DNA of 64,000 bases, from NCBI GenBank assembly GCA_019454045.1, contig SKCR01034777.1, forward strand, positions 18,528-82,527. Direction: 5' to 3'. Origin of the DNA: Zanthoxylum bungeanum. Lineage: Eukaryota > Streptophyta > Magnoliopsida > Sapindales > Rutaceae. The translations under genes were made by a program, and so were the position numbers. The notes beneath the pieces were generated by a model, which searched no databases, was not told the origin of the DNA, and saw only the letters and a list, made by a program, of their open reading frames with translations. Shown in pieces: positions 22,877-35,740 of this stretch (its first letter is position 1; every line of letters starts with the position of its first letter).

Positions 22877-24800
22877 TGTTGGGTTTCTAGGTTTAGTCCC
22901 AAGATCAAAATAAGCATAAAATATGAATGAATAATCAACGAAGAGTGGCGGAAACACACTTACAATGAGCGGCTATATGATGCGTAAAACAACAAAATTT
23001 TCCTCCAAGAAGCTTTGTTGAATTCGGCCAATGGATCCTTCAAGCTCCAAGCTATGTCTTGTGATTCCAAGCTCTTGAATTAGTTTCCCTAACACCTTGT
23101 ATGATTCCTTTGATGAGTGCTAGCTCTATGAAATTTTTGCAACAAAAATTTCACACTTCCTTCCTTGTATTTTCGGTGAAGAAGAAAGAAAATGAGGAGA
23201 GTATTTCTTGCTTCTAGTTTCGGTAATGAGAGAATAAGATAAGGCTTCCATTTTGATTTTCAAAAATCAATTTATATCTAATACCAAATGTTTGGTATAA
23301 GGTCACTCAAGCCATCACTTTGGAGTGTATAATAAGTCACCACCAACTTCACCAAAACACATCACAATAAAACTACTTTAGAGTGACAAGTGAAGTGACA
23401 TTTGATGTGACATGTGGACCCTACTCGATTCCAAATACGAGTGGGCCCGCAAACACTCCCGGGCTCGGGTTCGCTAATTTCGAATTAACGAACTTTCGTC
23501 GCGACGTAATTAAATCGAATTTAATTAAATAATTATGCCTAGCAAAATTACTATTCACGTCGCTAACGAATTAATTCTAAATTAACTCGTTTGCCCCAAT
23601 TAAAATCTAATTTTAATTCCGCGTCGAAATCTAATTTCGTATAATATATCGAATATATTATTTTATCGATTAATTCCAAATTAATCTTTCTCTCTCTCTC
23701 CAAATAGTACTTTATCCCAGATAAAGTCTTTGCACAATTAATCTCATATTAATTATGCTCGAATCATACGTCATTGGTGAATCTTCGGGAAGCGACCCAA
23801 GAGATCCCTAGATATGTTGGCAGTAAATTCGGTCATCGGACTATCCGAACACGTACGTACCAAGTACTACATTTTTACCAATTTACGAGACAATGTTGGC
23901 TTCTAGCAAAACGCCATGCCTACCCAATTCTCCAGAAATATTCTTAATGGAATATACGATCTATATCAGGCATAGTATATGTAGTATTGCATATTGCGAT
24001 CCAGTATCAGATGATCACATGCAAGGCCTGGGGCTGGAATAGTGTCTGCCCCATACGAAGCATATATCGGATCACTAGCAACTAGTCTCTTTGTTATCGG
24101 ATAATCATGACCTAGTCATATTATCCCGATGGTTGCAACCCTTAGAGAACGAGTTATGTATCCCTACGTGATCATCATCTCCATATGACTGAAGTGATAC
24201 TTATGTCTTGACATCACATCCAATACACTACGATTCTCAATAAACCCAGAAGAGGCGTACACAGAACCTGTTAAAGTCCTGGACGACCAAAACCAAAGCG
24301 TATTGATTGTCGCAAGTACTAGCGATGCAAGTCTCAGGTTAAGACCAAATACACCTACCCTGATGCGGATTCCCATAGACACATAGTCATACTACCAATG
24401 GGATTCCGTGGGGTCTATCCAGAGTGAAGCTGTTTTCCGTACCATCGGTAAAACACAACCTCCTATCACACTTGCATAAGTATCATATACTTAAATACAT
24501 GAGAATTATGTTGTTACGCTTCATAACACGCACAAGTGCAATACTAGTCTATTCTGTATTATCGATGTCTTGTCTCGATAATACTACGACTAGGGATATT
24601 TAATGATTAAACCCTTATGGATCGATACTGTCTCATATCATCTCAATCCGGAACTAATCATAAGGTCTTTCATCATTCACACATTTAAGTAATCTAATTA
24701 CGAAATGATAAAAGGAAATTTTCATTGCTACATAATTAATTTTTACAAAAACACAATGTCTTTTACAAATAGTGACGCTATGGGTCATAATTGTCCAACA
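22877..24800 (-). repeat. Element D 5' LTR
   Basis: See the 3' LTR; 1,924 bp with TG...CA ends. The TSD gcttc follows at 24,801. Confidence 0.95.
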
Positions 24801-24805
24801 GCTTC

Positions 24806-24834
24806 CGCTGCGCCCTTCGCCCTAAACCCTAACA
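24806..24834 (+). repeat. Element C 5' LTR, last 29 bp
   Basis: It continues the LTR after element D (cgctgcgcccttcgccc ... ccctaaca), directly after the duplicated gcttc at 24,801-24,805. Confidence 0.92.
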
Positions 24835-27663
24835 AAAATTGTATCAGAGCAGGTCTGATGCTCCATCCATTACATTATTCATGCTTGATATTTGATATTT
24901 AATCCAATTTTAATGTTCACGCATGCATATAATATATATATGTTTCTTGACTTTTCGGTTCTACGCTAACGGAAATGTAACGAAAATTTAATGGTTAAAT
25001 TGAGTTATGTTTTCTATAGGTAGAATTGAATTGTTTAGAAAATGATTTAGATTAAAATTGCATTTGATGTAGAGTATAGCTTCCAGAGGAAAATCCCCGC
25101 TTAAAATAAGGCTTTAAAGTAACGTGTATTGGATACATATTTCTTGGTCCGTCTTGTCAGTATGGTTTATTGGAATCTTTCTATAACTACATCTGAGATC
25201 GTGCCAAAGCTGTGAGGGTGTAGGTTATGGGATTTTATCCATGCCGGTTGTATATTGATACTAGACAAATTCAAGTGAAAGTGGAATCATGAACGTGCCA
25301 AAACTGTCAGGACTACATCGGTAGCTTGAGTTTGTAATTGACAATTGAGGCCTTGATACGCCTCCTTGTGAACGTGCCAAAGTTGTCATAACGAGAAACG
25401 GTCATGAGCAAAACCAGGAGTCACAGGTGAGTGATTGACAATGAGTTGTCTACCTAATGAATATACGTATGTGAGATCGTGCCAAAACTGTGAGTCGAAA
25501 TATATTCATGGATCTTACTCTCACTATGGAATTCGATTTAATTATAGAATTCCCGTTGTCCATTGGGGATTATGGTATTACAAAAAGTAGTGGGAAACAC
25601 TGCTAGGTTAAAAATCCATAACTTATGCAATGTGTAATTTTATGGAAAATTCTGCTTCATTTTCTCTTTTATTCTATATTGTTTATAGAATTATACTTCT
25701 AATCCACTACATGCATATTACTTGAATATGTTTTCTGACTTTACTATTTGTTTCGTTATTCTAGAATAGGTTCTAGAAAGACAATAGACTAAGATATTGT
25801 TAGATTAGTTTAAAACCATCAAGAACTGTTGTTCCGGTTTTCTTGAAAATCAAGATGGTTTGTGACTTAGTTACTAAGTCACGATTTGTAATCTAAATAG
25901 ATATCTGCTTTAGGAAATTATTCTAGAAAGAATTATTTCTTATGCAGTAAAAATTGACACGAATCAGTTCATGTCTCGAGATTCTTGACTGGCATTAAGA
26001 AAACTCATTTAGTATTTGTTTATCTTATAATGATATTTCTTAGCTTTAGTGACTTTTAGAAGTCACGTGTCTGACACAGTTTGCTAATCAATCATTTGCA
26101 ATTGTTGTGAATAATTGAATGCAAATTGTAAAGCTAAAAAAAAGAGATACGTATAGTTGTGTATAGAGAATATCGATTCTCACAATACGACAACTATAAG
26201 TATTGGATACCAGATCTCCCGTCTAGTTAATTAAAATAATGTTTAATAACTGTTTTGATATTTAATATCAGAACTTATGACTATTGGATAGTTACTTGTT
26301 CTATATAAACAGTTGTTACATATTTTAATAAGACTAGTAGTCTCATTAATGAAAAGACAAACATTAAGAAAATATTCGGTTAAATAAATAACTTAGAACT
26401 GTGCTTTATGAGATTTTATCATGAAAGCATTAGATGCTTGTTCCTTATGGTAAAAGATAGTCTAATACGAGTTCACACCACATATCATTATCCATTTAAT
26501 GAATATTGTATTCAGGATATGACTAAATCTCATTTAACCAATGATTGTCATTGGACCACAAGATTTATTAGACTAATACATTGGATGTATGTAGTTTAAT
26601 GAATTAGAAATTTCCTTAGATAGTTTTCTTTCCTCCGAAACTTAGTTAATGAATTGTCATGACTTAGTTGCGACTTTCTGAAAGAAAATATGTTGAACGT
26701 CTTGAATGGTTCGAGAACTTTCAATATATTTCTGATGAAACTCGGATATAATATTTTGAATGGTTCAAAGATATTCTATTTGTAGTGTTAAAAACTATCT
26801 TCAAAATTCATTGTGAATCTTTGAATTATTCAAAGATGTTTGATATTATCGAACATATAAATTTAATGCAATTAGTTCTAAAGTTATTTAATGAATGTGA
26901 TTCTTACTCAATATTAAACTTCCACGATTCCATCTTGATGGAATTGGTCAGTGGGAGTAATTGAATCTTGTATGATTTGATTCGTTGATATTGAGAATTA
27001 CCGAGTTAGTTTTCAATACTTTTGGGATTATACTCCAGTAACACTAATTCATCTATTTAATTAAGGTTTCATTCATTTCTACAGTTACATATATGATATG
27101 TATTGGTAGAAAATTCGAATCTTGAAAAGTTTGGGATTTGAGACTTTCTTTTGTATAATGGTTATATAATTGAATGTACTTGTGCCTCGGAGGTACGAGT
27201 GAAAGGTTTATCATTTATTCTATTTTATAGAATATTGTATTCTATTTGATAGAATATATTTTCTACGATCCCAAGTAATAAAATTATTTTGTTACTTGGT
27301 GGCTAACATTGGATGTTAACAATCATAGAAAAGACTTGACTTAGTGAAGTCAAATGTGAGAGTGATAAACTATAATGGAATTACATAATTAATAAGATGA
27401 AAAGACCCTTAGAAATCTTCTGTATAAGTACAATAGGATGTCAGAATCATTTACAAATTATTTGATGTTTAATGATTCTGTTATTTTATTATTGAAGAAA
27501 AAGTTCCTATAACTTATAGTGTGAACGATATTTGATATCGGTTTCGGTAGTTAGCATTGAACCATAAATCCTAGATTGTTCATCGCTTACTACGATCAAT
27601 TTTTGAACTTGATTAAGCTTTTCATTATGAATCGTTCATAAAATATGCAAATTATTTGCGCAC
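24835..27663 (+). pseudogene. Element C interior, truncated gag-pol remnant
   Basis: It is colinear with 272-3005 of element A and carries the same non-coding sequence, about 90% identical where I compared it. The part equivalent to A 3006-4392, including the RNase H trace, is missing: the sequence jumps at about 27,662 from the interior into the LTR. No usable open frame. A 63-codon frame at 26,408-26,599 matches one in A (1807-1998), but its changes look neutral. Confidence 0.85.
24839..24850 (+). other. Primer-binding site of element C
   Basis: TTGTATCAGAGC, one mismatch from the PBS of element A at the same distance from the LTR. Confidence 0.88.
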
Positions 27664-29842
27664 CAGTATATATCGTATATCGTGACTTGGTCCGATGGTC
27701 TATCCCAGTGAACCATGAGTCTCAGGAGACTCGTATAGACATATAGGTGTTTATTTGATAAACACTGAACGACTCACTAAAGATTTCATAATAGATGGTA
27801 CACCAACATCAATAGGAATCTACTCGAGTTGAGCGAGCATAGTGGTCCTTCGAATTGAGATACCACAGTGGGATATATGAGTTATCCTCCACACTTTGAT
27901 GGCAGTCATGTCACCGATCTATTTAGATCAGACCTCCGCCTGTTCGTTGGTCGTGGACTGATGCTCATGATATCCAGTGCGTATCAAAAAAGGATCCGTC
28001 AGTCCTGTGTACAGGGCATAGGCATCCGCACATGTTTACGATCTAGTAAATCCATGGTCGTGGTATAACTTCGGAAATCAGTTCCGAATATTATTTAGAG
28101 ATCGTAAATTGAAAGTCGACTATATTATACCGAACAAGTTTGACGTTTTTATCTATACCCCAGGTATAATATGGATAGCCTGTGACGGAGGGATTATACG
28201 TATGTAATGACCTCGGCTTGCATTGTTTAGCGAGATTATCTGTGGTCGTCATAATCCATGAGTGGGTGGATTATGGACACGAAATTAGATTTCGTGACGG
28301 ATAAACCTTAACTTAGAGAGTCCCATAATATGAAGTGTACTCGTTGAGCATTGGGCAACGCGATATGAATAATATAGATTATTCATAATACTTCATCGGA
28401 TTAAGTGAGAGTTAATTTGAATCGTTTAATCGGTTAAACGATAACACATACATTAGAGGATTTTGTCCCATGGTAATTATTGTGTATTTGTATTTCATAC
28501 ATAATACGATTGGATACATATTAATTATTCGTCAAATGAGATTTTGACACATGCCATAAATATATGTTTTTGTTATTTATTGTAAATAAAAATACATATA
28601 TAATAATAATTATATTAATTGATTATTTGGATATTTAATTGTTAAATATTTAAATGATTAATTAATTAAACTTTTTCCATAAATGTTATGAAACTTGTTT
28701 GATTATTATTGGAACATATGGCATGATTTAAATTAAACTTAATGTGTGCAATTTTGATTGGATAACATAAGTTTAATTCTTTTAATTTGATTAAAATCAA
28801 AAATGACAAAAATGCCCCTACTATACCCAAAGTCGGTCATGAAGAGATTAAAAGGGAAAATTATTTTCATCTTAAAAAAACCCTCCACCATGGCCGAACC
28901 ACTTTCAATATGAACCATAAAATTTGGTTTGAATAAATCATGAAGAAATAAAGGAAAAATTCAAGAAAAGCTTGGAAATTAAGAAATTAAAAGGTAATCT
29001 TCTATAACCCAAGCTTGAAAATTGTTTTCATGTTTCTTGAATTCTTGGAATAGTTCTAGGGTTCCTTTAATTCTGAAAATTTGGGGTTTATGGTTGTGGT
29101 GGATGAATTAGAAGCTTGTTGACATGTGTGAAGTAGTTTTGGTTGATATTATTGTAATATTAGGCCAATTTGTTCATTTGATGACATGTTGCCATTGTAT
29201 AGTGTTATGACCACACTTGTAATGCCTAGAATTATTCTTGGGTGATTCATATGTGGTGACTTGATTTGGTGTTGAGATTAATTTGATTAATGTTGAAAAT
29301 TGGATTTAAAGCATGAAATTTGGTAATTTCGGTTTCTTGATCAGATGTGTGCAAACTGAAAATTATGTGATGCATTTGATGTCATATGAATGTATTGTAT
29401 GTGTTTTGGGAGTTGGAACAATTGCCGAAAAGTGTTTTGGAGTTGAAATAAGCGAAAACGGCCAAAAACGGCGTTACCAGGTGACTTTTGAGCCAACCGG
29501 GTGACTGCTTTCCAAACAGTGATTTCATCACTATTCGAGCAACCCATGAACTTCCCTAACACTATTGGGGCTGACCTGGGCAGTCCCCATAAGTTTTGGG
29601 TGGTCGGTTCGGTCAAAAACGTATTTTACGTCATTTTGCGGAAAAATATTTTTCGTAAAAGTTTCACGAAGTTTCTATTGAATTTATGTCGCTATTTGAT
29701 ATCGAATAAATAGGTTTAGATGAAATATGAATAAGTTATTCATATTAGATATTGAATAATTTATTCGGTAATTTAAAAAGTTTTAAATTATGATTTCGCC
29801 CTAACCGCGCTTCTGCTGCGCCCTTCGCCCAAAACCCCAACA
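27664..29842 (+). repeat. Element C 3' LTR lacking its first ~350 bp
   Basis: It starts in mid-LTR (accagtatatatcgtatatcg; the same point is about 12,780 in the 5' LTR) and runs to ccccaaca. It is colinear with the 5' LTR including the long-form segment. Confidence 0.92.
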
Positions 29843-29847
29843 AGACA

Positions 29848-31058
29848 TCATTATGCGCTATGTATATAGCACTTTTGTTGTCACTGTAGAGAAGGGTAGC
29901 ATGAGAATGAGGAACACCAATGTCACCGAGAAGCCATCGTAGCCAGATGATTTCTTGACTAGCATCAATAATCGCATGATATTCAGATTCAGTACTGGAG
30001 CGAGAAAGCACTGATTGTTTCTTGCTTCGCCAAGAAATAAGAGAGTCGTCTATGAAGAGTCATAAACCAGTTATAGATCATCTATCAGTAGGATCATCGG
30101 CCAAACTATAATCTGAATAGGCACGCAGCTCAATAGATGACCCATCGGAAAAGTGAAGACCATGAAATAATATTCCTTTGAGGTAGCGGAGTAAATGAAG
30201 AACAACAGCATAGTGGGCAATGCGGGGAGCAGACATAAATTGACTAACAACATGAACTGCGTAAGAAATGTCAGGCCGAGTAACTGTTAAATACACCAAG
30301 CTGCCAACAAGCTGACGATAAAGAGTAACATCAGGAAGATGAGTGTCATCGGTGACTGTTAGTTTAATCTGAGGATCCAGAGGAGTAGAGGTGGTCATGC
30401 TATCAGTCAACCTCGCCCGAGCCTGTAAATCAGAGGCATACTTAGCCTAAGATAAATAATAGCAAGTTTGATCAGATAGTACCTCAAGACCAAGAAATTA
30501 GTTGAGATTACCAAGATCATTCATCTCAAAATGTTGCTGAAGAGAGGTCTTAAGGTCAGAGAGACCATGCAAATCATCCCCCGTGATAATCATATCATCC
30601 ACATAGAGAAGAATAATAATAGAGCCATGATCTGTTAGTCAAAGAACAAGTGTCGAATCATAGGCACTGGAAGTGAACCCAAATGTATGAATAGTAGTGC
30701 TAAATTTTTCAAACTATGCCCGAGGAGCTTGTTTAAGACCATATAATGCCCGGTGGAGTTTACAAACCTTATTAGGTGGATGAGGGTAGCCAGGTGGAGG
30801 TTTTATATATACCTCTTCAGAGAGGTTACCATTAAGAAAGGCATTATTGACATCCATCTTAAACAAGTGCCATTGTCTAGAGGTGGCAACAGTTAGGAGA
30901 CTGCGAACAGAAGTCAGACGGGCAATAGGAGCAAAAGTCTCTTCATAATCAATCCCATATTCTTGAGAAAATCCCTTTGCAACAAGACGAGCCTTATATC
31001 GTTCGACAGAGCCATCAGATTTCATCTTGATTTTGTATATCCATTTACACCCAATCAT
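29848..31058 (-). pseudogene. Element B reverse transcriptase and RNase H
   Basis: RT copies the element's RNA and RNase H removes the RNA strand. The RT start is open (30,714-31,058: [33 protein letters not shown] with the first catalytic Asp, [10 protein letters not shown]), then a stop. The YVDD box is intact at 30,594-30,605 (LLYVDDMIITG). Several stops follow before 30,078-30,410 (PDISYAVHVVSQFM, LRYLKG, YSDYSLADDP). RNase H resumes with SWRSKKQSVLSRSSTESEY and SDNKSAIYIAHND, where element C broke it. At least five stops between the blocks make it non-functional. Confidence 0.92.
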
Positions 31059-31235
31059 AGATTTTATCGGTGGAAGATCAACTAAGTCTCATGTATGGGC
31101 TTTTTCAAGAGTCTGTAATTCTTCAGCCATAGCTTACTGTCAAACAGGGTTAGAACTAGCCTCAGAGTAAAAGTGAGGTTCATATTGAGTGAGAGTAGTA
31201 GAGAAACAGTGAAAATCACGAAGTTTGATAGGAAT

Positions 31236-32111
31236 TTATGTCACCCTAGTAGAACGATGAAGAGATGGAAGATTACCTGAGGAGGACACATGGGAGCCGG
31301 AGGTGGCAGTGAGGGATCCGACGGGCGATGTAGACGATGTGATATCAACCATAGAAGGATCATTTGAGGGAGGAACATCAGAGTCTTCAGCGGGAAACAG
31401 ATTAATAGTGCTATCGGTAAAGAGGATACGGGACAAGGAATGTATAGATGGAAATTTGGAGACAGAGGAAAACATGTGATGTTCCCAAAAGGTGACATGA
31501 TGAGAGATAATGAGGTGATTGTATATGGGATCCCAACACATATACCCTTTGTGTTCAATGCCATAGCCCAAGAAACAATATAGTCGAGCCCGAGGTTTTA
31601 ATTTAGTGTGTTCATGGGGTTGAAGAAGAACGAAACAAACACAACCAAAGACTTTAAGCAGATTGTAGTTAGGAAAAGTACCATGTATTTTTTCATAAGG
31701 CGATTGATTGGCTAAGACATGAGACGAAAGGCGATTAATGGTGTAGACACTGGTGAGGGCAGCTTCTCCCCAGAAATGTTCAGGACAAGAGGAAAAGATG
31801 AGAAGAGCACGGACTGTATCTAAAATATGTCTGTGTATGCGTTCGGCTCTCCCATTCTGTTGAGATGTACTGGGGCAAGAGCGGTGACAAATAGTCCTAT
31901 TTTGGTGAAGAAAGTGTAGAAAATCAGAGTCTTTATATTCCATGGCATTGTCAGTACGGAGAGTTTTAATAGATCGATTGAATTGAGTTTTAACCATATT
32001 TACAAAGGTTTGGTAAATGAAGGAAAGTTCATAGCGATGTTTCATAAGATAGAGCCAAATGTATCGTGAATAGTCATCAATAAAAATCACAAAATACTTT
32101 GAACCACCCAT
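31236..32111 (-). pseudogene. Element B integrase core and C-terminal region
   Basis: Integrase joins the DNA copy to the host genome. This open stretch of 291 codons holds the second and third catalytic acids (LRTDNAMEY, and SQQNGRAERIHR about 35 residues later). Further on come FWGEA, SPYEKIHGTFPNY, FGCVCFVLLQPHEHTKL and the LGYGIEHKGYMCWDP block, all standard for copia. The first catalytic Asp lies in the neighbouring frame at about 32,140 (LVHSDI), separated by a stop. It ends in a Ser/Pro-rich linker before RT. Confidence 0.92.
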
Positions 32112-32132
32112 AGTAGGAGTATGAGATGGACC

Positions 32133-32770
32133 TCAAATATCAGAATGGACCAGATCAAAAAGTGAAGAGGAAATTGAAGTACTATTATTGAAAGATAATG
32201 CAGTTTGCTTGTCCAACTGACAAGGCATACAATCAAAGTCTTTAATGGAAACAGAACCTAAATGACCACTTGAAGCTAATAAACGTAATCGACTAAGAGA
32301 ATGATGGCCCAACCGAGAGTGCCAGAGGCTGAGTGAGGTAATGGGTGATGTAGAGGCGGCAGAGTAACATAAAGAAATGTTTGGAGGGAGATCAATGTTG
32401 ATGAGCTCAAAGAAACGACCTTTCTTACGACCTATCCCAAACATACGACCAGTCCGAGGATCCTGCACAGAGCAACCAGAAGCAATAAATAAGACATTAA
32501 TACCAAGGTCATATATTTGACCGACAGATAAAAGATTTAAAGTGAGTTTGGGTATGAGAAATATGTTAGAGACAGAGAGATGGGGAAGAGAAATGTGACC
32601 AATAAGACTGGGGGTCATGAAAGAGTCATTAGCAGTTTGAATGGCATGAAGATGAGAAGGAGTAGATCTAGAGGAAAAGATACTTGAGTCGGGAGTCATG
32701 CGATTGCAACAAGCAGAATCAAAAAACCAAGAGGCAGTACCTGAGATAGTAGAATAAGCATAGATGCTAC
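32133..32770 (-). pseudogene. Element B protease and GAG-pre-integrase
   Basis: At about 32,710-32,735 the frame reads SWFFDSACCNRMTPD. Copia aspartic proteases normally have DSGAS here, so the active site D-S-G is changed to D-S-A. The 188-codon open part continues with NIFLIPKLTLNLLSVGQ and the zinc-binding LWHSRLGHHSLSRL ... CMPCQ, the pre-integrase H-H-C-C fold. A stop separates it from the integrase core. Confidence 0.9.
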
Positions 32771-32810
32771 CAAATTGTGAGGCTGATGATTGGAAAAAAT
32801 AGACAAGATC

Positions 32811-33746
32811 CTAAATAGGCTGAGAAGGTTGAGACTGTTCAGTGTCACCCGGATCATCAGAAGCTACAGCAGAAAGAGACTGTTGGCCCTTGAAGGAGGG
32901 ATTAGTATGGCGAGTAGGACAATCTCGATCAAAATGACCATGACCCATCTTACGGTAAATTCTACAACGGCGTGTGGGACATTTGAGGACCAGGTGCTCG
33001 GGCAATTTACAGTAATTGTAGGGTTTCACAGAGGAAGAACTAGAAGGAAGTGTGGCAAAAATAGTCTTTGTATGTAGTATACGGCTAGTAGAGTGACGAG
33101 TTTCTTCTGAAATAAGTTTATCAATGGCAGAGTCAATAGTGGGTAGCGTAGTTTGATGATGCAAAGTGGCTCGAGTGGGTTCAAACTTGGTATCAAGAGC
33201 CATGAGAAACTGAATCAGTCTTTGGCGATCTCTATAGGTGGTGAATATGACAGCATCAGCAGAATTGTCCCACTGGGGCTCAGAGAGAGCCAAATGATCC
33301 CTGAGAAACTACATATGAGAATAGAAATCTGTTATAGATTTGTTAGAGTCTTGACGCATTTGATGGAGGCGACAAATCAACTGATTCTGATGAGATAAAT
33401 ATATGGTTGTATATCGGTGAGCAAGGAAGTCCCAGAGTGATTTGGCTGTGTAAAAACAACCAAATTGAAGACTAATGGTAGGAACATAGGATTTTTTTCG
33501 AAACCATGTAATGATCTTGTGATTTTGACTGTCCCAATCTTCAAGACGATCAGCAAAATCGGTGTCACTATCAGTTTTATGTTGAACCGATTCAGTAAGA
33601 GTACTAGTAATATAACGCCAGAGTTTACGACCTTTGAGAAAGCTGCACATGGCTTGGGCCCAGAGAACACAATTGTGACCATAAAGGAGTATCTGAATTG
33701 GTTGATAGATGTCAGACTTGTCCATGGTGAAAATCGACGAAGTCAA
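32811..33746 (-). pseudogene. Element B gag
   Basis: Gag forms the particle that packages the RNA. The first open part (33,309-33,746, 145 codons) begins near KSDIYQPIQILLYGHN and contains LWDFLAHRYT and LHQMRQDSNKSITDFY, typical of copia gag. After one stop the second part (32,811-33,293) carries LDTKFEPTRATLHHQ and two zinc-knuckle-like segments, both eroded: one near KLPEHLVLKCP (first Cys pair incomplete) and one at CRIYRKMGHGHFDRDC. Confidence 0.88.
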
Positions 33747-33900
33747 AAAAATATCATGAATGAGACAACTTAGAAAAAAATTAACTGTAATAAAGAGGCC
33801 AAAAGTGCAATTGTAAAAAAAAACTTATCCAAGTGTGGTGCATGCGCGAAGGCAGTGGTTGTGTCCGAAGGCGGAGAATTAACAGGACCCAGGAAAAAAC

Positions 33901-33912
33901 CGTCTGATACCA
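33901..33912 (-). other. Primer-binding site of element B
   Basis: The minus strand reads TGGTATCAGACG right after the 5' LTR, matching the Met-tRNA PBS with the last two bases changed. Confidence 0.85.
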
Positions 33913-34121
33913 TGATAGAGATTGAGGTAAATATTCTTTTTATTTTAATCTAAATTATAATTACAATGTAACAACCTTTATATAGGCAATACAAGATAAA
34001 TAAAATAGGAAATGAAATACTAAATATGTATACACATAATGGAAATCGGAAACTGCTTAGAATAGAAAATCATAATAAGAAAGAATATTATAATTTTCGT
34101 TTTAATAATATATCCTTAAAA
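33913..34121 (-). repeat. Element B 5' LTR (209 bp)
   Basis: Same length as the 3' LTR and colinear along it; the terminal ccttaaca has become ccttaaaa. The TSD acaat follows. Confidence 0.95.
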
Positions 34122-34126
34122 ACAAT

Positions 34127-35203
34127 GATTTAATTACACGGCCATAAAAACTCGATTATAAAACTTAAGAAAATCATAAGACTCAAGTAAAGTTAAGATA
34201 AACCTAACAACATAAACTAATACATGTACTATGTATTTCGCGTAACCAATAAATATACATATTCACACTTAAAAACTAATAGAGAACGAGTGGAATTACG
34301 GGACCAGCCTGGTCTCCATACCTCAGCCTTAATGTAAAGTTGGTGACTACAAATCTCAATATGGAAATGAAATAACATAATACACATATAGTACATAAAA
34401 CTTCTAAAAAAAATTAATCTAGAACAAAATAATTTATAGTTCTAGTAGCCTATGAAGATATCCCATAAAAATCACAAATATCCAATATTCACTATCAGAT
34501 CTATTAATTTATCCGCACCAAATCTATGTACACTGATGAGAAAATAATTATTCCTTCATAAAACAGAAAGTAAAACCCAAAAGATGTTGGATATCTACCA
34601 CTATAAAAGTGGATTCATAAATCAAAAAAACCCCACAAAAGGAATAAATAATAAAATCAAGGGCTACCAAAATCAAAAAAAGAAAAGAAAACCAAGGGGA
34701 ACAATGATGAAGAATGGGGCGAGTGGGGAGAGGGGCTCCCTTGCCTCCACCTACCAGGGTTGGTGGCGGCAGTGAGTGAGACCAATTTCCAAAAAGAAAA
34801 AAGGCAAAAAAAAAATAAAAAATTAAGGCAAATCAAGCGAAAAAAGAAGAAAGAAAACAAGAAAACAAGAAAAAAGAAGCAAAAATAAAACTGGGCATGG
34901 GAAAGGAAGAAAGAAAGAACAATGAGTAAACAAGAAAACATGAGATCTGAAAATGGAGGGAGAACAAGAAAAAGATCTGTGGAGAGAGAGGGAAATGAGA
35001 GAGCTAAAGAGAGATAAAGTGGAACAGGATTTTCTTTCACAACAAAGAGTTATGTTTTTAAGAGTGAGTCCACGTAAATCTCTAGTTAGAATAGCTTTAA
35101 ATGCTTTTTCACCTGTTTTATGACTGGAGAGTTTCCCAATGAAAATAAATTTGTTATTTCAAAATTTATATGAATGAAAGTTATATCTTTTCTCTCTCTC
35201 CAA
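34127..35203. other. Spacer with a GA-rich tract, no gene recognised
   Basis: The right flank of element B. From about 34,640 to 35,035 the + strand is strongly purine-rich (gaaaag, gagagag). The 127-codon minus-strand frame across it is a low-complexity Phe/Leu/Ser artefact. Confidence 0.5.
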
Positions 35204-35740
35204 TAGGGGTGAACATAATTTTGGATCAAACCGCGAACCGCATCGAACCGCACCGCACCGAACCGAACCGGGCAGTTTGAAAAAATATTAAAAATGATTT
35301 CGAACCGCACTGAATCGAACCGCAAATTTCGGGTCGGTGTGCGGTTTTGACCCATGTCAAACCGCAAACCGCATATTTTGACTCGAACCGCGACCCAAAC
35401 CGCCTAAACCGCCGACCCGCGTACAAATTAAATATTATTTTATATTTTTCTTCTTCTTCAACTATAAAAATTAAGATATTTAATGATCATATAACAATAT
35501 GTAATGAATAAATGAAAGTTATGTAATTTTTTCTTCAATTATAATGTGAAAACACACAAAATTTTCTTAAAAAATTTATAATCCAAACCGCCGACCCGAA
35601 CCGCTCAAACCGCTAAACCGCCAACCCGAACCGCCGCGGTTTTCCTTATCAAATTTGCGGTTTCGTTTTCTAATTTCCCAAACCGCTAACCCGCGCGGTT
35701 TGAAGTAAAAAACGAAAAAACCGCACCGCGAACACCCCTA
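35204..35740. mobile_element. Non-autonomous hAT element (MITE), 537 bp
   Basis: It is flanked by a perfect 8 bp duplication ctctccaa (35,196-35,203 and 35,741-35,748), the hAT signature. The ends are inverted: TAGGGGTGAACA at the left, and the reverse complement TAGGGGTGTTCG at the right. Both halves are packed with AACCG-type words (aaccgc, aaccgaaccg, gacccg), as in plant hAT MITEs whose subterminal repeats would bind transposase. The middle is AT-rich and non-coding. The short Arg/Phe/Gly-rich open frames are artefacts of the repeats. Confidence 0.92.

Larger units (their letters stand above)
14875..24800 (-). mobile_element. Element D: Ty1/copia, 9.9 kb, nested in C
   Basis: LTRs of 1,892 and 1,924 bp flank a minus-strand gag-pol, with a perfect PBS, a perfect polypurine tract and a perfect 5 bp TSD gcttc (14,870-14,874 and 24,801-24,805). 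It belongs to the same family group as E, F and G. Pol sequence and LTR length fit a TAR/Angela-like lineage (inference). Confidence 0.96.
12429..29842 (+). mobile_element. Element C: non-coding copia relative of A, split by element D
   Basis: It starts TGTTAGGG and ends CCCCAACA, and lies within the RNase H of element B. Flanking 5-mers are agata (12,424-12,428) and agaca (29,843-29,847), one change apart. Once D is removed it has a 2.48 kb 5' LTR, a PBS, a 2.8 kb interior and a 3' LTR missing its first ~350 bp. Confidence 0.92.
11998..34121 (-). mobile_element. Element B: Ty1/copia, split by element C
   Basis: Two 209 bp LTRs (11,998-12,206 and 33,913-34,121) have PBS and polypurine tract in the right places, and a perfect 5 bp duplication acaat lies outside them (11,993-11,997 and 34,122-34,126). 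Removing the insert leaves about 4.7 kb, a normal length for a compact copia. The domain order is gag, protease, integrase, RT and RNase H. Short LTRs and a YVDDMIITG-type RT suggest the Ale/Ivana side of copia (inference). Confidence 0.95.

Noticed and set aside
34657..35040. 127-codon Leu/Phe/Ser-rich frame that looks like a membrane protein
   Set aside because: It lies on a purine-rich low-complexity tract and has no family signature.
35086..35426. Arg/Phe/Gly-rich frames
   Set aside because: They are readings of the AACCG-type repeats in and beside the hAT MITE.
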